Shown here one piece after another: positions 1-8,643 of a DNA stretch of 64,000 bases. The notes under the pieces are model-generated. The model did not search any database. It was not told the DNA's origin and saw nothing but the letters and a program-made list of their open reading frames with translations. This DNA is from Butyricicoccus pullicaecorum (GTDB lineage Bacteria > Bacillota > Clostridia > Oscillospirales > Butyricicoccaceae), in assembly GCA_018366035.1 (NCBI GenBank), contig JAGZIW010000005.1, positions 52,923-116,922 on the forward strand. The letters are read 5' to 3'. The stretch's first letter is position 1, and each line of letters starts with the position of its first letter. The position numbers and the translations under genes were made by a program.

Positions 1-64
1 CTGGCGCAGCCTGACAAACACCGCGATGTGCCATTCTCCAAGGACCGGTGTACTGCTTTTTCAT
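1..64 (-). CDS. Glycerophosphodiester phosphodiesterase, N-terminal fragment
   Basis: Only the first 21 codons lie in the window; the gene continues beyond base 1. The reading starts at ATG (62-64) after an AGGAGA ribosome binding site and encodes MKKQYTGPWRMAHRGVCQAA. The AHRG motif near the N-terminus followed by AAP fits the GDPD family pattern AHRG...APENT, whose His helps form the active site that hydrolyses glycerophosphodiesters to glycerol-3-phosphate and an alcohol. No signal peptide is visible, so a cytoplasmic enzyme is likely. The fragment is short, so the family call rests on this single motif. Confidence 0.7.
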   Translation of the reverse strand, partial: MKKQYTGPWRMAHRGVCQAAP

Positions 65-117
65 GGTGTTCTCCTTTTCTCCCGCGGTCAGAACGTACCG
101 CACACTTTCTCTGCTTC

Positions 118-146
118 ACTATACTGCGAATACCCAGCAATGTCAA
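118..146 (-). promoter_or_regulatory. Sigma-A promoter of the GDPD gene
   Basis: On the minus strand TTGACA (141-146) and TATAGT (118-123) are separated by exactly 17 bp. They lie 54 bp upstream of the GDPD start codon. One mismatch to consensus. Confidence 0.75.
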
Positions 147-192
147 CAAATTTTTTGTGACAATTTACGCACCCTATAACAATTTTAACAAT

Positions 193-2445
193 TTATGGCT
201 GCTGTTTTTTCTTCTTCATACATTTATAGCAGATTCGATACTGTGAATTGAGCGGCATTGGTGTATGACAAATTTTACAGCTACGCCCCTTTTGGGCAAG
301 TTCGCGCAGCAGGAGCTCGTTAATTTGCAGCGCTGTATTTTCCTTTTCTGTACGCAGCCAATCCAAATCCACAGGTTGACGGAAAGTACGACAAAAAGAA
401 TAGTACAAATCAAGCAGCTGACTGTAAAGCTCCAGCCCATCTAACGAAGGCTTGGTGCGATGCGGGATCGTAATGGCCTTGTTCTCCAAGTACTGTTGGC
501 AGTAGAGCAGGAAATAGTCCATGAGTTCCTCGTCTCGTTCATCGAAAGGAATCGTTGCTGCCCGAAGCGATTCCTCCTTGCTCAGCATCAGCGCATTTTC
601 CTCTAATGTTTTCAGGATTAGGATATAACGGTCAATCGGCATCTTTTGATACGGCGCAATCGCCGGAATTCGGTTCCATACCTGTAACACTTCCAGCAAA
701 TCATGCTCCACGCGCAATACAAGATCGGAAAATCCCAGCATTGCCTTTTGAATAGGTTCTGTCGGAGCCTCAAACCCCTGCCATAAAATTTCACTGTCCA
801 TCAGCGCGGTGACGAATCCCTCTGCATAAACACCAAATCGCCCCGCACGTCCACCAATTTGACGAATTTCTGCCGGATATAATGGGCGATTGTGCTGTCC
901 GTCAAATTTTCGGTCACGTGTAAAAATAATCCGGCGAATGGGCAGATTGAGTCCCATGCCAATGGCATCTGTCGCGACCAGCACTTTGCTTTCTCCGCGC
1001 AAAAATCGCTCCATCTGCATTTTTCTAGTTGCATACGGAAGGGCACCGTAAATCACCGAGGGCTGAATCCCCATTTGCCGCAGCTGCTCTGCAAGTTCCA
1101 GTACGCGCCGTTTGGAAAAGGCGATAAAGGCATCTCCCTCCTGTGCATCTGAAAGTGTCATCGGCGCGTTGACAAGGGTTAAATCTGCCATGCGTGTATG
1201 CGAGATGACCTCATAAGATTCTCCACAGCTTTCGATCAGCCGCTTTAGAATATCGACCCCTTCCGGAGCTGTACACAAATGGATTTCCTCGGCACAACAG
1301 CCCAAAACGGCACGGGTCCATGCAAATCCACGCGCATCGTCTGCAATCATCTGACATTCATCTATGACTGCCACTTCATAGTGCCGACTTAGGTCAAGCT
1401 TTTCTACGGTCGAAGAAATGTGGGTTGCCCCCAAGCGGATATCTTCCTCCTCACCCGTCAGCATGCTGCAATTGACACCGCGCTCCAACATGGATTCCTG
1501 CACCTCCAATGCCAATAGGCGCAGAGGTGCAAGATATACACCACTTTGTGCCTGTGCCAATCGGTTTAGGCTCTGGTAGGTCTTTCCCGTATTGGTACCG
1601 CCCACATGAATCACAAAACGCCGTTCCATCATACGTGCCATTGGATATTCATCTTTGGGATCGACGGTAATCAAATCTTCCAGCTGTGTCCGAATCATTA
1701 TCGGGATACAATCTACCAAATAAATCTGATAGAGCGAGCTGGTCAGCAGCTTTTCAGACGGAAAATCGGGCAGCGATAAAAGCGGAAATAGATCCTTCTT
1801 TGTCTCATGCTTTGCGTAATCATAAAGCAGCACTGCCGCGGTGCGCAGAAGTGCTGCCGTATAGCGCCCTTCCATAAGAGAATATAACGCACGCTCCCGC
1901 TTGGTTTCCCCCTTTCCCAAATAGGGCGCACAGGCTACAATCTTCGTTGGATTTTTCAAAAATTTGCTATACCGACCATCGGTCATTTCCATAACCTCAC
2001 GCAAACCATTTTGTGCATCTGCAATGGTATGTACAATTGGTACGCAATCCTGCATCAGTGTTTTCAGAATCCCCTCATGCAGGCGCTGTACCAAAAGTTC
2101 CGCTGTCCGATCCCCCTCTGTCATTTCCTCCAGCATCGATGTATCAAAGAGCTTAGACAGCGTATCGCAGGCATCTAGTGCTCTCTGATGCCGTGCCTCC
2201 TGCTTGGCAGAGCGGCGCTCTATCCGTTTGGCATGTCTCGCAGCGGTACGCTCCAGCATCGCACGAATTTTGGGCTGCTCTGCCAGATACATCACGTCCT
2301 CCCTATGCCATAGCGGAACTTTTTTCATACGGTTGGGATGGTGTGGATTGACGCCCCACGTTGGTGCCGGCAGCTTAGCAATAATTGCATCTGTCCATCC
2401 CAGTGCATATAAATCCCCCACTGTCAGCAGATTTGATTCGGACAT
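193..2445 (-). CDS. Suv3-type DExH-box RNA helicase with C-terminal zinc ribbon
   Basis: Predicted superfamily 2 ATP-dependent RNA helicase of 750 residues. ATG at 2445 is chosen because TGGAGG lies 9 bases upstream and the protein then begins MSESNLLTVGDL; an earlier in-frame start has no ribosome binding site. Motif I is GGTNTGKT and motif II is DECQ. The helicase C-terminal half shows VLVATDAIGMGLNLP and the motif VI stretch IRQIGGRAGRFG, which is characteristic of the Suv3 branch rather than ordinary DEAD-box proteins. The C-terminus carries two CxxC pairs (CKIC and CYKC), a likely zinc ribbon. The family is best known from mitochondrial RNA turnover; a role in RNA decay here is inference. 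The gene is transcribed alone, downstream of rpmB and separated from it by a terminator. Confidence 0.85.
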   Translation of the reverse strand: MSESNLLTVGDLYALGWTDAIIAKLPAPTWGVNPHHPNRMKKVPLWHREDVMYLAEQPKIRAMLERTAARHAKRIERRSAKQEARHQRALDACDTLSKLFDTSMLEEMTEGDRTAELLVQRLHEGILKTLMQDCVPIVHTIADAQNGLREVMEMTDGRYSKFLKNPTKIVACAPYLGKGETKRERALYSLMEGRYTAALLRTAAVLLYDYAKHETKKDLFPLLSLPDFPSEKLLTSSLYQIYLVDCIPIMIRTQLEDLITVDPKDEYPMARMMERRFVIHVGGTNTGKTYQSLNRLAQAQSGVYLAPLRLLALEVQESMLERGVNCSMLTGEEEDIRLGATHISSTVEKLDLSRHYEVAVIDECQMIADDARGFAWTRAVLGCCAEEIHLCTAPEGVDILKRLIESCGESYEVISHTRMADLTLVNAPMTLSDAQEGDAFIAFSKRRVLELAEQLRQMGIQPSVIYGALPYATRKMQMERFLRGESKVLVATDAIGMGLNLPIRRIIFTRDRKFDGQHNRPLYPAEIRQIGGRAGRFGVYAEGFVTALMDSEILWQGFEAPTEPIQKAMLGFSDLVLRVEHDLLEVLQVWNRIPAIAPYQKMPIDRYILILKTLEENALMLSKEESLRAATIPFDERDEELMDYFLLYCQQYLENKAITIPHRTKPSLDGLELYSQLLDLYYSFCRTFRQPVDLDWLRTEKENTALQINELLLRELAQKGRSCKICHTPMPLNSQYRICYKCMKKKKQQP

Positions 2446-2510
2446 CGCAAAAAACCTCCAAACTAAATTGATTTTCTTACCTAAACAATAAAATAATGCT
2501 AATAAAAATG

Positions 2511-2543
2511 AAAAAAGCGCCCGCAAACTACGCGAGCGCTTTT
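2511..2543 (-). terminator. Intrinsic terminator of rpmB
   Basis: The inverted repeat AAAAGCGC...GCGCTTTT with inner CGC/GCG pairing is followed on the minus strand by a T-rich tail. It sits 13 bp past the rpmB stop codon. Confidence 0.8.
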
Positions 2544-2555
2544 GGCAATCAACAA

Positions 2556-2744
2556 TTAGATGGCACGGGTAACCTTGCCGGAGCGGAGGCACCGAGTACA
2601 TACGTTGATATGGCGGGGAGTACCGTCGACGAGAGCCTTGACACGACGAACGTTAGGCTTCCAAGTTCTGTTCGAACGTCTGTGGGAGTGGGAAACCTTA
2701 ATACCAAAGGTTACGCCCTTTCCGCAAATATCGCACTTTGCCAT
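2556..2744 (-). CDS. rpmB: 50S ribosomal protein L28
   Basis: A 62-residue basic protein of the large ribosomal subunit, of typical bacterial length. It begins MAKCDICGKGVTFG and contains the conserved SHSHRRSNRTWKPN segment. Paired cysteines (CDIC near the N-terminus, CTRC near the C-terminus) make this the zinc-binding form of L28. An AGGAGGT ribosome binding site precedes the start. It stands alone, with its own terminator downstream and hprK divergent on the other side. Confidence 0.97.
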   Translation of the reverse strand: MAKCDICGKGVTFGIKVSHSHRRSNRTWKPNVRRVKALVDGTPRHINVCTRCLRSGKVTRAI

Positions 2745-2877
2745 TTTTCCTGCACCTCCTTATCTAAAAGGCATTGAGTAACGCATATTATATTAACACA
2801 ACTTTTCAGAGATTGCAAGTATTTCTGACGATTTATTTGAAAAAAATAAATTTCTTTGCTGCGTTTTCTCAGAGCCA

Positions 2878-2906
2878 TTGAAAAGGTACGCATGCTTCGG
2901 TATAAT
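2878..2906 (+). promoter_or_regulatory. Sigma-A promoter of hprK
   Basis: TTGAAA (2878-2883), a 17-bp spacer, then TATAAT (2901-2906). The AGGAGG ribosome binding site of hprK follows at about 2931. Confidence 0.85.
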
Positions 2907-2950
2907 AATGTTATCTTACTTGCGTACGGTAGGAGGTTTAGAAAAAAGAT

Positions 2951-3886
2951 ATGCAATTAAAAGAATTTGGCGTTTGCCTTGGCGATCTCATTCAAGAATT
3001 CAACTTCGAGGTCGTCCACGGTCCAGAAAACTTTGAACACATTGAAATTACAAAAACCGATGTCAACCGCCCCGCACTTCAGCTGGCTGGATTTTTCGAC
3101 TACTTCGACCCCAATCGTATCCAGATCATGGGAAAGGTCGAAACGACCTTTGTGGAACAGATGACCCACGAAGAACGTGCTCAGTGCTTTGAAAAACTGT
3201 TTGCTTCGGGAATTCCAGTCATGATCGTTTCACGTAATATCGACATCTTCCCAGAATGTATGGCTGCTGCACAGAAACACAATGTGCCGCTTCTGCGTTC
3301 CAATGAGTTTACCTCAACGATCATCAACTCTCTGGTTGCATCTCTCAAGGTATCTCTCGCACCGCGTATCACGCTGCATGGCGTACTGGTTGAAATTTAT
3401 GGTCAGGGCGTTTTGCTGCTTGGCGATTCCGGTGTTGGTAAATCCGAAACTGCAATCGAGCTTGTCAAGCGTGGTCATCGCCTCATCGCAGACGATGCTG
3501 TGGAAATCAAGCGCGTTTCCGACCGCACGCTCGTCGGTTCGGCCCCCGATGTCATTCGGTATTTTATCGAACTGCGCGGCATCGGCATTGTAGATGTGCG
3601 CCGCATCTTCGGTGTCGGCTCTGTTAAGCTGACAGAAAAGGTAGAGCTTGTCATCAATCTGGAGCCTTGGGAGGAGGGCAAGCAGTATGACCGCTTAGGA
3701 CTGGAGGGACAAACGACCAATATTCTAGATATCACAGTCCCTTCCCTGACCATTCCCGTGCGTCCCGGGCGTAACCTCGCGGTGATCATTGAGGTCGCTG
3801 CAATGAATGACCGTTATAAAAAAATGGGCTTCAATGCCGCCAAGGATTTACAGGATCGCATGCTCAAATCTTTTGGCAATAACTAA
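2951..3886 (+). CDS. hprK: HPr kinase/phosphorylase
   Basis: Bifunctional HPr(Ser) kinase/phosphorylase, 311 residues, the usual family length. In Firmicutes it phosphorylates HPr on Ser46 with ATP or pyrophosphate and reverses the reaction with phosphate, so linking glycolytic state to catabolite control. The N-terminal domain has the family pattern. The C-terminal catalytic domain has the P-loop GDSGVGKS, then the AIELVKRGHRL segment and the family signature region LRGIGIVDVRRIFG. It has its own promoter and a strong AGGAGG, and ends at a terminator, although PHP and glucokinase genes follow closely. The HPr gene is about 35 kb away in this window (38.8 kb) and lacks Ser46, so its substrate here is an open question. 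Confidence 0.97.
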   Translation: MQLKEFGVCLGDLIQEFNFEVVHGPENFEHIEITKTDVNRPALQLAGFFDYFDPNRIQIMGKVETTFVEQMTHEERAQCFEKLFASGIPVMIVSRNIDIFPECMAAAQKHNVPLLRSNEFTSTIINSLVASLKVSLAPRITLHGVLVEIYGQGVLLLGDSGVGKSETAIELVKRGHRLIADDAVEIKRVSDRTLVGSAPDVIRYFIELRGIGIVDVRRIFGVGSVKLTEKVELVINLEPWEEGKQYDRLGLEGQTTNILDITVPSLTIPVRPGRNLAVIIEVAAMNDRYKKMGFNAAKDLQDRMLKSFGNN

Positions 3887-3892
3887 ACCCCC

Positions 3893-3919
3893 AAAAGGCA
3901 GGGAATTTCCTGCCTTTTT
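3893..3919 (+). terminator. Terminator after hprK
   Basis: AAAGGCAGG, loop GAATTT, CCTGCCTTTTT: a 9-bp stem with a T-run directly after the hprK stop codon. It partly isolates hprK from the next two genes. Confidence 0.8.
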
Positions 3920-3963
3920 CTCCGTCCGCTCTGTCGGGCAATCATCTGGAAGGAGACTTTCCC

Positions 3964-4707
3964 GTGCAAATCATTGCAGACCTTCACACGCATACCTGTG
4001 TATCTGACCATGCTTTTTCCACTCTGCGCGAAATGGCAGAGGGCGCAAAACATGCAGGTCTTTCTGCCATCGCCATCACAGATCATGGTCCTATGATGGA
4101 GGACGGTGCACATTCATGGCATTTTTCTAACCTATCCATTGTTCCCCGCTCGATTGACGGCGTTGCCATCATTCGCGGGGCAGAACTTAATATCATGCCG
4201 CCGCTGGGCAGCATTGATCCCCTTCCGCTTCCTATCTTAAAATCTCTTGACTGGGTCATCGCATCTTTTCATGAGCCTGTATTTCGTCCCTCCACGCGCG
4301 AAATCCACACAAAAGCGCTCGAAAATATTTTGAAAAATCCACATGTCCACTGTCTGGGACATTTGGGCGATCCCCGCTTCGACTTTGACCATGAAGCCAT
4401 CATCTCCCAGTGCAATGCCTATGGAAAAATTGTAGAAATCAACAACAACTCGGTGGTGGTACGTCGGGGCAGCGCAGAAAATTGTGCAGATATTTTGCGG
4501 CTGTGCAAACAGTATGCCGTACCGATTGTGATTGACAGTGATTCTCACATTCAATATACCGTTGGTGATTGCAGCCGTGCACTCCCTCTGTTGGAACAGC
4601 TGGATTTTCCAGAGCATCTGGTTCTCAACGCAAACCGCGAACGGCTGGCAGACTGGTTCCGCAAGCACCGCGGTCTTACGCTTTTTCCGGAAACAGAAAC
4701 CCTATAA
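3964..4707 (+). CDS. PHP-domain phosphatase (YcdX-like)
   Basis: A 247-residue single-domain member of the PHP metal-dependent phosphoesterase superfamily, closest in layout to the YcdX phosphatase group. Metal-ligand motifs are visible in order: DLHTHT at residues 5-10, ITDHGP around 38-43, a later SFHEP, and the C-terminal DSDSH. The fold is predicted to bind a multi-metal cluster and remove phosphate from a small substrate, which is unknown. The GTG start is supported by AAGGAG 8 bases upstream. The gene lies 19 bp before a ROK glucokinase, suggesting co-transcription and a link to sugar phosphate metabolism, but that is inference. Confidence 0.88.
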   Translation: MQIIADLHTHTCVSDHAFSTLREMAEGAKHAGLSAIAITDHGPMMEDGAHSWHFSNLSIVPRSIDGVAIIRGAELNIMPPLGSIDPLPLPILKSLDWVIASFHEPVFRPSTREIHTKALENILKNPHVHCLGHLGDPRFDFDHEAIISQCNAYGKIVEINNNSVVVRRGSAENCADILRLCKQYAVPIVIDSDSHIQYTVGDCSRALPLLEQLDFPEHLVLNANRERLADWFRKHRGLTLFPETETL

Positions 4708-4726
4708 TTCAAGGAGGAATTCCCTT

Positions 4727-5656
4727 ATGATGAGACTTGGTATCGACCTTGGCGGCACCAATACAGTTGTCGGTCTGTGCACCACAGATGGAAAGCTGAT
4801 TGACAAGCTGTCTGCCCCAACCCCTACGGGCGATTCGGCTGCGCTGTGCAGCACCATGCGCGACCTGTGTCGTACATTATGTGAAAAACATGGGCTTTCC
4901 ACGGACGAAATCGAGCGTATTGGTATCGGCTTGCCTGGCGCAATCGTAAAATCTACCTGTACACTCAAGTTCGGTACAAACCTCGGCATGTGTAACATGT
5001 GCTTTGCCCATACCTTTGAGCCTGATTTCTCCTGTACAGTTGCAATCGACAACGATGCCAACTGTGCCGCGCTGGGTGAGTTTGTCGGCGGTGCTGGAAA
5101 AGGTACCCAAAATATGCTGATGGTGACACTCGGAACCGGTGTAGGCGGCGGCATCGTACTCAACGGCAAGCTATATACAGGGCGCGAAGATTTGGCTGGT
5201 GAAATCGGACATATGGTGCTGGTTCCCAACGGCGCTCCCTGCAACTGTGGCAGAAATGGCTGCTTTGAGACCTATACCTCTGCAACCGGACTGATTCGAT
5301 TGGCGCGGGAAGCAATGGAGCAAGACCAAACCTCCGTTCTGCATGATTGGACACGCGAAACAAAGCTCAATGCAAAAATGGTCTGCGATGCCTGTGATGC
5401 CGGCGACGCACTGGCACAGCGCGTTTTCTCCGAATACTGTGATTATCTTGCCTGTGGTCTGACAAATCTTGTCAATGTATTCCAGCCAGATTCAATCGTC
5501 ATCGGCGGTGGCGTGGCTGGCTATGGCGAGAAGCTGTTTGCTCCCCTGCGTGAGCGCGTTCATGCCGAGCAATTCCATGTGGCATCGGAGGGAACCCCCA
5601 TTGTCGGCGCAATGCTCGGCAATGATGCCGGCATCATCGGCGCTGCACTTTTGTAA
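4727..5656 (+). CDS. glcK: ROK-family glucokinase
   Basis: A 309-residue sugar kinase of the ROK family, predicted to phosphorylate glucose with ATP in the cytoplasm. The start at 4727 (or the adjacent ATG at 4730) follows AAGGAGG; a longer upstream reading has no support. The N-terminal phosphate-binding motif IDLGGTNTVVG, the central TLGTGVGGG motif and the zinc-binding CNCGRNGCFE motif are all intact, and the sugar-binding region GEIGHM precedes the zinc motif. Length and motif order match Firmicutes GlcK. ROK kinases also act on other hexoses, so the exact sugar is not proven. Confidence 0.92.
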   Translation: MMRLGIDLGGTNTVVGLCTTDGKLIDKLSAPTPTGDSAALCSTMRDLCRTLCEKHGLSTDEIERIGIGLPGAIVKSTCTLKFGTNLGMCNMCFAHTFEPDFSCTVAIDNDANCAALGEFVGGAGKGTQNMLMVTLGTGVGGGIVLNGKLYTGREDLAGEIGHMVLVPNGAPCNCGRNGCFETYTSATGLIRLAREAMEQDQTSVLHDWTRETKLNAKMVCDACDAGDALAQRVFSEYCDYLACGLTNLVNVFQPDSIVIGGGVAGYGEKLFAPLRERVHAEQFHVASEGTPIVGAMLGNDAGIIGAALL

Positions 5657-5704
5657 ATTTCATTTGTCATTTATCACCAATTTTTATGAAATGATGCCTT
5701 TTTC

Positions 5705-5733
5705 TTGATTTTCCCATGCTTTTTTGTTATAAT
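5705..5733 (+). promoter_or_regulatory. Sigma-A promoter of the amidase gene
   Basis: TTGATT (5705-5710), 17-bp spacer, TATAAT (5728-5733), 52 bp before the amidase start. Confidence 0.8.
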
Positions 5734-5785
5734 ATAAAACACATTATTTTGTACACACCCTCGGACAATAAAGGAAGACGCATCT

Positions 5786-7108
5786 ATGAAACGATTGGCT
5801 GCAGGCATTTTAGCGGTCTTTCTGCTGTCTTCGGCAGCAGGAGCCGCCTCTTATGACCCTGAATACATGGAGATTTCCGGCAACACCGAGCAAAATCAAA
5901 GTGCAGTTCTTGCCGCTTCTTCAAATACCGCATACCCTGCGACAATGACCGTGATGCTGAACGGTACACAGGTCAAACCCGTTGGCTACAACATTCAAGG
6001 CAACAACTACTATAAACTGCGCGATGTGGCTCAAATCTTGACCGACACCACGGCACAGTTCAACGTATCATGGGACAAGCACTCCCGTACCATGAATCTC
6101 TTGACCGGCTCTGCTTATGAGCCTGTCGGCGGCGAGCTGGGTGCCATTCCCACCGAGAATGCAACCGCAACGCTGTCCGCTGAAAAAATCAACGTCAATG
6201 ATTCTCCCGCTTCGCTGACGGCATATAACGTGGCGGGCTATAACTATTTTAAGCTGGTCGATCTTGGAAACGCATTGCACTTTTCTGTAAATTATGAGGC
6301 TGCAACGCGCACTGTCCTGATTACCACCCCACAAGCCGAAGAACCGTCAAAACCCGATTCTACTGATTCGGTAACACCTCCCGAAAATGATCCCCCCGAA
6401 AATACAGAACAGCAGGAAAATCCACCTACTGTCCCTGAGCCGCTTCCAAATGAAGCAATCGATGGGAAACTCAAAATCTGGATTGATCCCGGGCATGGCG
6501 GCAGTGACAGCGGCAACACAGCGACCTCAAATATCCCCTTTGATGACTATTGGGGCGTACATCACGATGGCAACACCAAAATCTATGAAAAAGATTTCAA
6601 CCTTGCAGTTTCTCTGATCCTTCAGGAAAAACTGGAAAAAGCCGGTGTAGAAGTGCGCATGACACGTACAGACGATACAACTGTAACACCAAACGAACGT
6701 CAGCAGCTGTTCTCCACAGAAGGACGCGGCTATGATATGATTTTCAGTGTACATCACAATGGATATAGCACGCCCACTCCGCAAGGCGCAGAAATCCTTA
6801 TCCAGATTGCCTATGAAAATGGTGGTGCCGGCATGGAGTTCGGCGAATTGCTCAAGCAGGAATATGATGCACTCGGAAAAAGCTGGCGCAGATTTGTATT
6901 TGCACACAGCAATAGCGATCCCTCTAAGGACTACTATTTCGTCCTTCGTTCTGCACAGCAAGGCAATACCCTCGCCTTTATCAGTGAATTTTGCTTTATG
7001 AGCAATGCAGAAGATCAACAATGGATTTTATCAAATGATCGTTTGCAGGCGCAAGCACAGGCACAATATAATGCTATCATGAAATTTTTTGAAACACATG
7101 CATATTAA
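5786..7108 (+). CDS. Secreted N-acetylmuramoyl-L-alanine amidase with stalk-like N-terminal repeats
   Basis: A 440-residue exported peptidoglycan hydrolase. It begins with a Sec signal peptide (MKRLAAGILAVFLL, cleavage near AAGAAS). Residues about 50-180 contain two related modules (VKPVGYNIQGNNYYKLRDVA and a second with YNVAGYNYFKLVDLG), the pattern of copper-amine-oxidase-N-like or stalk domains seen in surface proteins. A Pro/Glu/Thr-rich linker follows (about 180-225). The catalytic Amidase_3 domain starts at KIWIDPGHGG and has EKDFNLAVS, FSVHHNG and a late SEFCFMSN glutamate; H in DPGHGG, E in YEKDFN, H in VHHN and E in ISEF are the expected zinc/catalytic residues. It cuts the bond between MurNAc and the stem peptide, probably in wall remodelling or spore cortex lysis. 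Own promoter. Confidence 0.93.
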   Translation: MKRLAAGILAVFLLSSAAGAASYDPEYMEISGNTEQNQSAVLAASSNTAYPATMTVMLNGTQVKPVGYNIQGNNYYKLRDVAQILTDTTAQFNVSWDKHSRTMNLLTGSAYEPVGGELGAIPTENATATLSAEKINVNDSPASLTAYNVAGYNYFKLVDLGNALHFSVNYEAATRTVLITTPQAEEPSKPDSTDSVTPPENDPPENTEQQENPPTVPEPLPNEAIDGKLKIWIDPGHGGSDSGNTATSNIPFDDYWGVHHDGNTKIYEKDFNLAVSLILQEKLEKAGVEVRMTRTDDTTVTPNERQQLFSTEGRGYDMIFSVHHNGYSTPTPQGAEILIQIAYENGGAGMEFGELLKQEYDALGKSWRRFVFAHSNSDPSKDYYFVLRSAQQGNTLAFISEFCFMSNAEDQQWILSNDRLQAQAQAQYNAIMKFFETHAY

Positions 7109-7127
7109 ATAAAAGGAGTTTCTTTAC

Positions 7128-7541
7128 ATGTCACAATCCAGAGTTGAACGCGCACTTGCATTACATCAAAAAGGCTATAACTGTGCACAGGCAGTAATCT
7201 GCGCTTATGCTGATTTATTTGACATTGACGAACAAACTGCTTATAAAATGAGTGAAGGCTTTGGCCTTGGTATGGGTATGATGGAAGTCTGCGGTGCACT
7301 TACCGGCGGACTCATGCTCGCGGGGCTCAAAAACAGTGCTGGTATAGATGCCCCCGGAGCAACAAAAGGATCGACTTACAAGCTAAATCGTACCTTGGGA
7401 CAAGCATTTCAGCAATCCACTGGTTCCGTTCTATGCCATGAACTGAAGGGACGGGATACTGGAACACCGCTCTGTCCCTGTGATGTCTGTATTCAGCACG
7501 GTGCCCAACTTGTAGAAGAATATCTACTGTCTCAAAAGTAA
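7128..7541 (+). CDS. C_GCAxxG_C_C family putative redox protein
   Basis: A 137-residue cytoplasmic protein of the C-GCAxxG-C-C family, defined by widely spaced cysteines. Visible are YNCAQAV, then VCGALTGGLMLAG (the CGAxxGG core), then CHELKG and a C-terminal CPCDVC cluster. Members are thought to be redox-active or metal-binding, but no reaction has been firmly assigned. AAAGGAG precedes the ATG. It follows the amidase gene by 19 bp and ends at a strong terminator, so the two are probably co-transcribed, though no functional link is evident. Confidence 0.88.
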   Translation: MSQSRVERALALHQKGYNCAQAVICAYADLFDIDEQTAYKMSEGFGLGMGMMEVCGALTGGLMLAGLKNSAGIDAPGATKGSTYKLNRTLGQAFQQSTGSVLCHELKGRDTGTPLCPCDVCIQHGAQLVEEYLLSQK

Positions 7542-7547
7542 GAAAAG

Positions 7548-7589
7548 CTCTCAGGTATTTCGACACGATACAATACCTGAGAGTTTTTT
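7548..7589 (+). terminator. Terminator of amidase/redox gene pair
   Basis: CTCTCAGGTATT pairs with AATACCTGAGAG, followed by TTTTTT. A 12-bp perfect stem. Confidence 0.9.
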
Positions 7590-7650
7590 CTCTTGATGCA
7601 GCAATGGTATGCTTTTCTACCCCTTGTATCCAACACGCTCTGTTATCTAC

Positions 7651-7686
7651 AAAAAGAGACGAACTGCAAAGCAGTTCGTCTCTTTT
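7651..7686 (-). terminator. Terminator of the methyltransferase gene
   Basis: AAAGAGACGAACTGC and its exact complement are separated by AAA. It lies just past the stop codon of the minus-strand methyltransferase and reads into T residues on both strands. Confidence 0.85.
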
Positions 7687-7691
7687 GATTC

Positions 7692-8534
7692 TCACTCTTT
7701 TTCAAACACACAGACAACCATCTTCACAAAACACTCCTTGAGAAGCGGGAGCTTTGCAAAGGGCGCTAAGAAACCTCTCAGCGGCACTTCACGGTAATAC
7801 GCCTGCTTGAGACCGGCTTGTGCGCGTAGTCCATCAAAGCGTTTCACCGTCATATGGTTGATATAGGAAAAATACTCTTTTCCCTGCGCGTTCTTGGAGA
7901 TACGGAATGATATGCGATCGTCCCCATCAGGAACTGTTTTACATAGTTCCTTATAGGCTGCAACCAGCGTATCCTCAGAAAAGAACATATGCACCCACGG
8001 GATTGCAATGAGGTCAGATAGATGGGCTCCAAAAGGGTGATAGTATGGCGGAAAGTTGACATACAGCCTGCCTCCCGACTTTAGGATACGGCGCACCTCC
8101 GCCAAAACAAGATCCGGTCTGTCCACATGCTCCATTGCATCATTCATAATGATGGTATCGAAACTGTTTGCCTCAAAACCGGTCTGCGCGGCATCTCCCA
8201 CAACAAAAGTAAAGCGGTCTGCATAGCCAAGCTGTTTTGCCAGCGCTTCTGCTTCCTCTTTATAATGCGGAACGATATCCATGCCAACGATTTTTGCGAC
8301 TCCCTGCGAAGCATAATACATGGTCTTTCCACCTGCACCGCACCCAACATCAAGAACGACCTTATCCTGAAACATTTCTTCTGGGGTATACCGTTCTGTA
8401 TAAAATGCAATCGTGTTTGCGCCGCGCTCATACTGCCACATTGCATAGCTTTCTTTTCCCTCATTCTGCAAATTAAAGGGGTGTACGGGTAAAGGGAATA
8501 ACCGATTGAGTGCCAAAAGAAATTTCGTCATCAT
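7692..8534 (-). CDS. Class I SAM-dependent methyltransferase
   Basis: A 280-residue methyltransferase of unknown substrate. The SAM-binding motif I is VVLDVGCGAGGKTMYYAS, followed by GMDIVPHY (motif II) and SFDTIIMNDAMEHVDRPD (motif III/IV). The N-terminal region is long, and the C-terminal part (after 180) is probably the substrate-recognition section. ATG at 8534 is preferred because AGGAG lies upstream; a GTG/ATG further 5' has no support. Transcribed alone from its own promoter. The sequence resembles small-molecule or lipid/glycan methyltransferases in general, but I cannot assign a substrate. Confidence 0.88.
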   Translation of the reverse strand: MMTKFLLALNRLFPLPVHPFNLQNEGKESYAMWQYERGANTIAFYTERYTPEEMFQDKVVLDVGCGAGGKTMYYASQGVAKIVGMDIVPHYKEEAEALAKQLGYADRFTFVVGDAAQTGFEANSFDTIIMNDAMEHVDRPDLVLAEVRRILKSGGRLYVNFPPYYHPFGAHLSDLIAIPWVHMFFSEDTLVAAYKELCKTVPDGDDRISFRISKNAQGKEYFSYINHMTVKRFDGLRAQAGLKQAYYREVPLRGFLAPFAKLPLLKECFVKMVVCVFEKE

Positions 8535-8576
8535 TGCTTTTTCAACTCCTGTATCATATCCTGTCAATCACGCTTT

Positions 8577-8605
8577 ATTATAAAGCAAAATACAAAAAAA
8601 TGCAA
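8577..8605 (-). promoter_or_regulatory. Promoter of the methyltransferase gene
   Basis: On the minus strand TTGCAT (8600-8605), 17 bp, TATAAT (8577-8582). Confidence 0.75.
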
Positions 8606-8643
8606 TAAAAAAGCAATGTTTCCCTTTATTCTCTCAGCATATC

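Noticed and set aside
2493..2800. Upstream start codon for the helicase through rpmB
   Set aside because: It would run through the rpmB terminator and lacks a ribosome binding site; the ATG at 2445 has TGGAGG.
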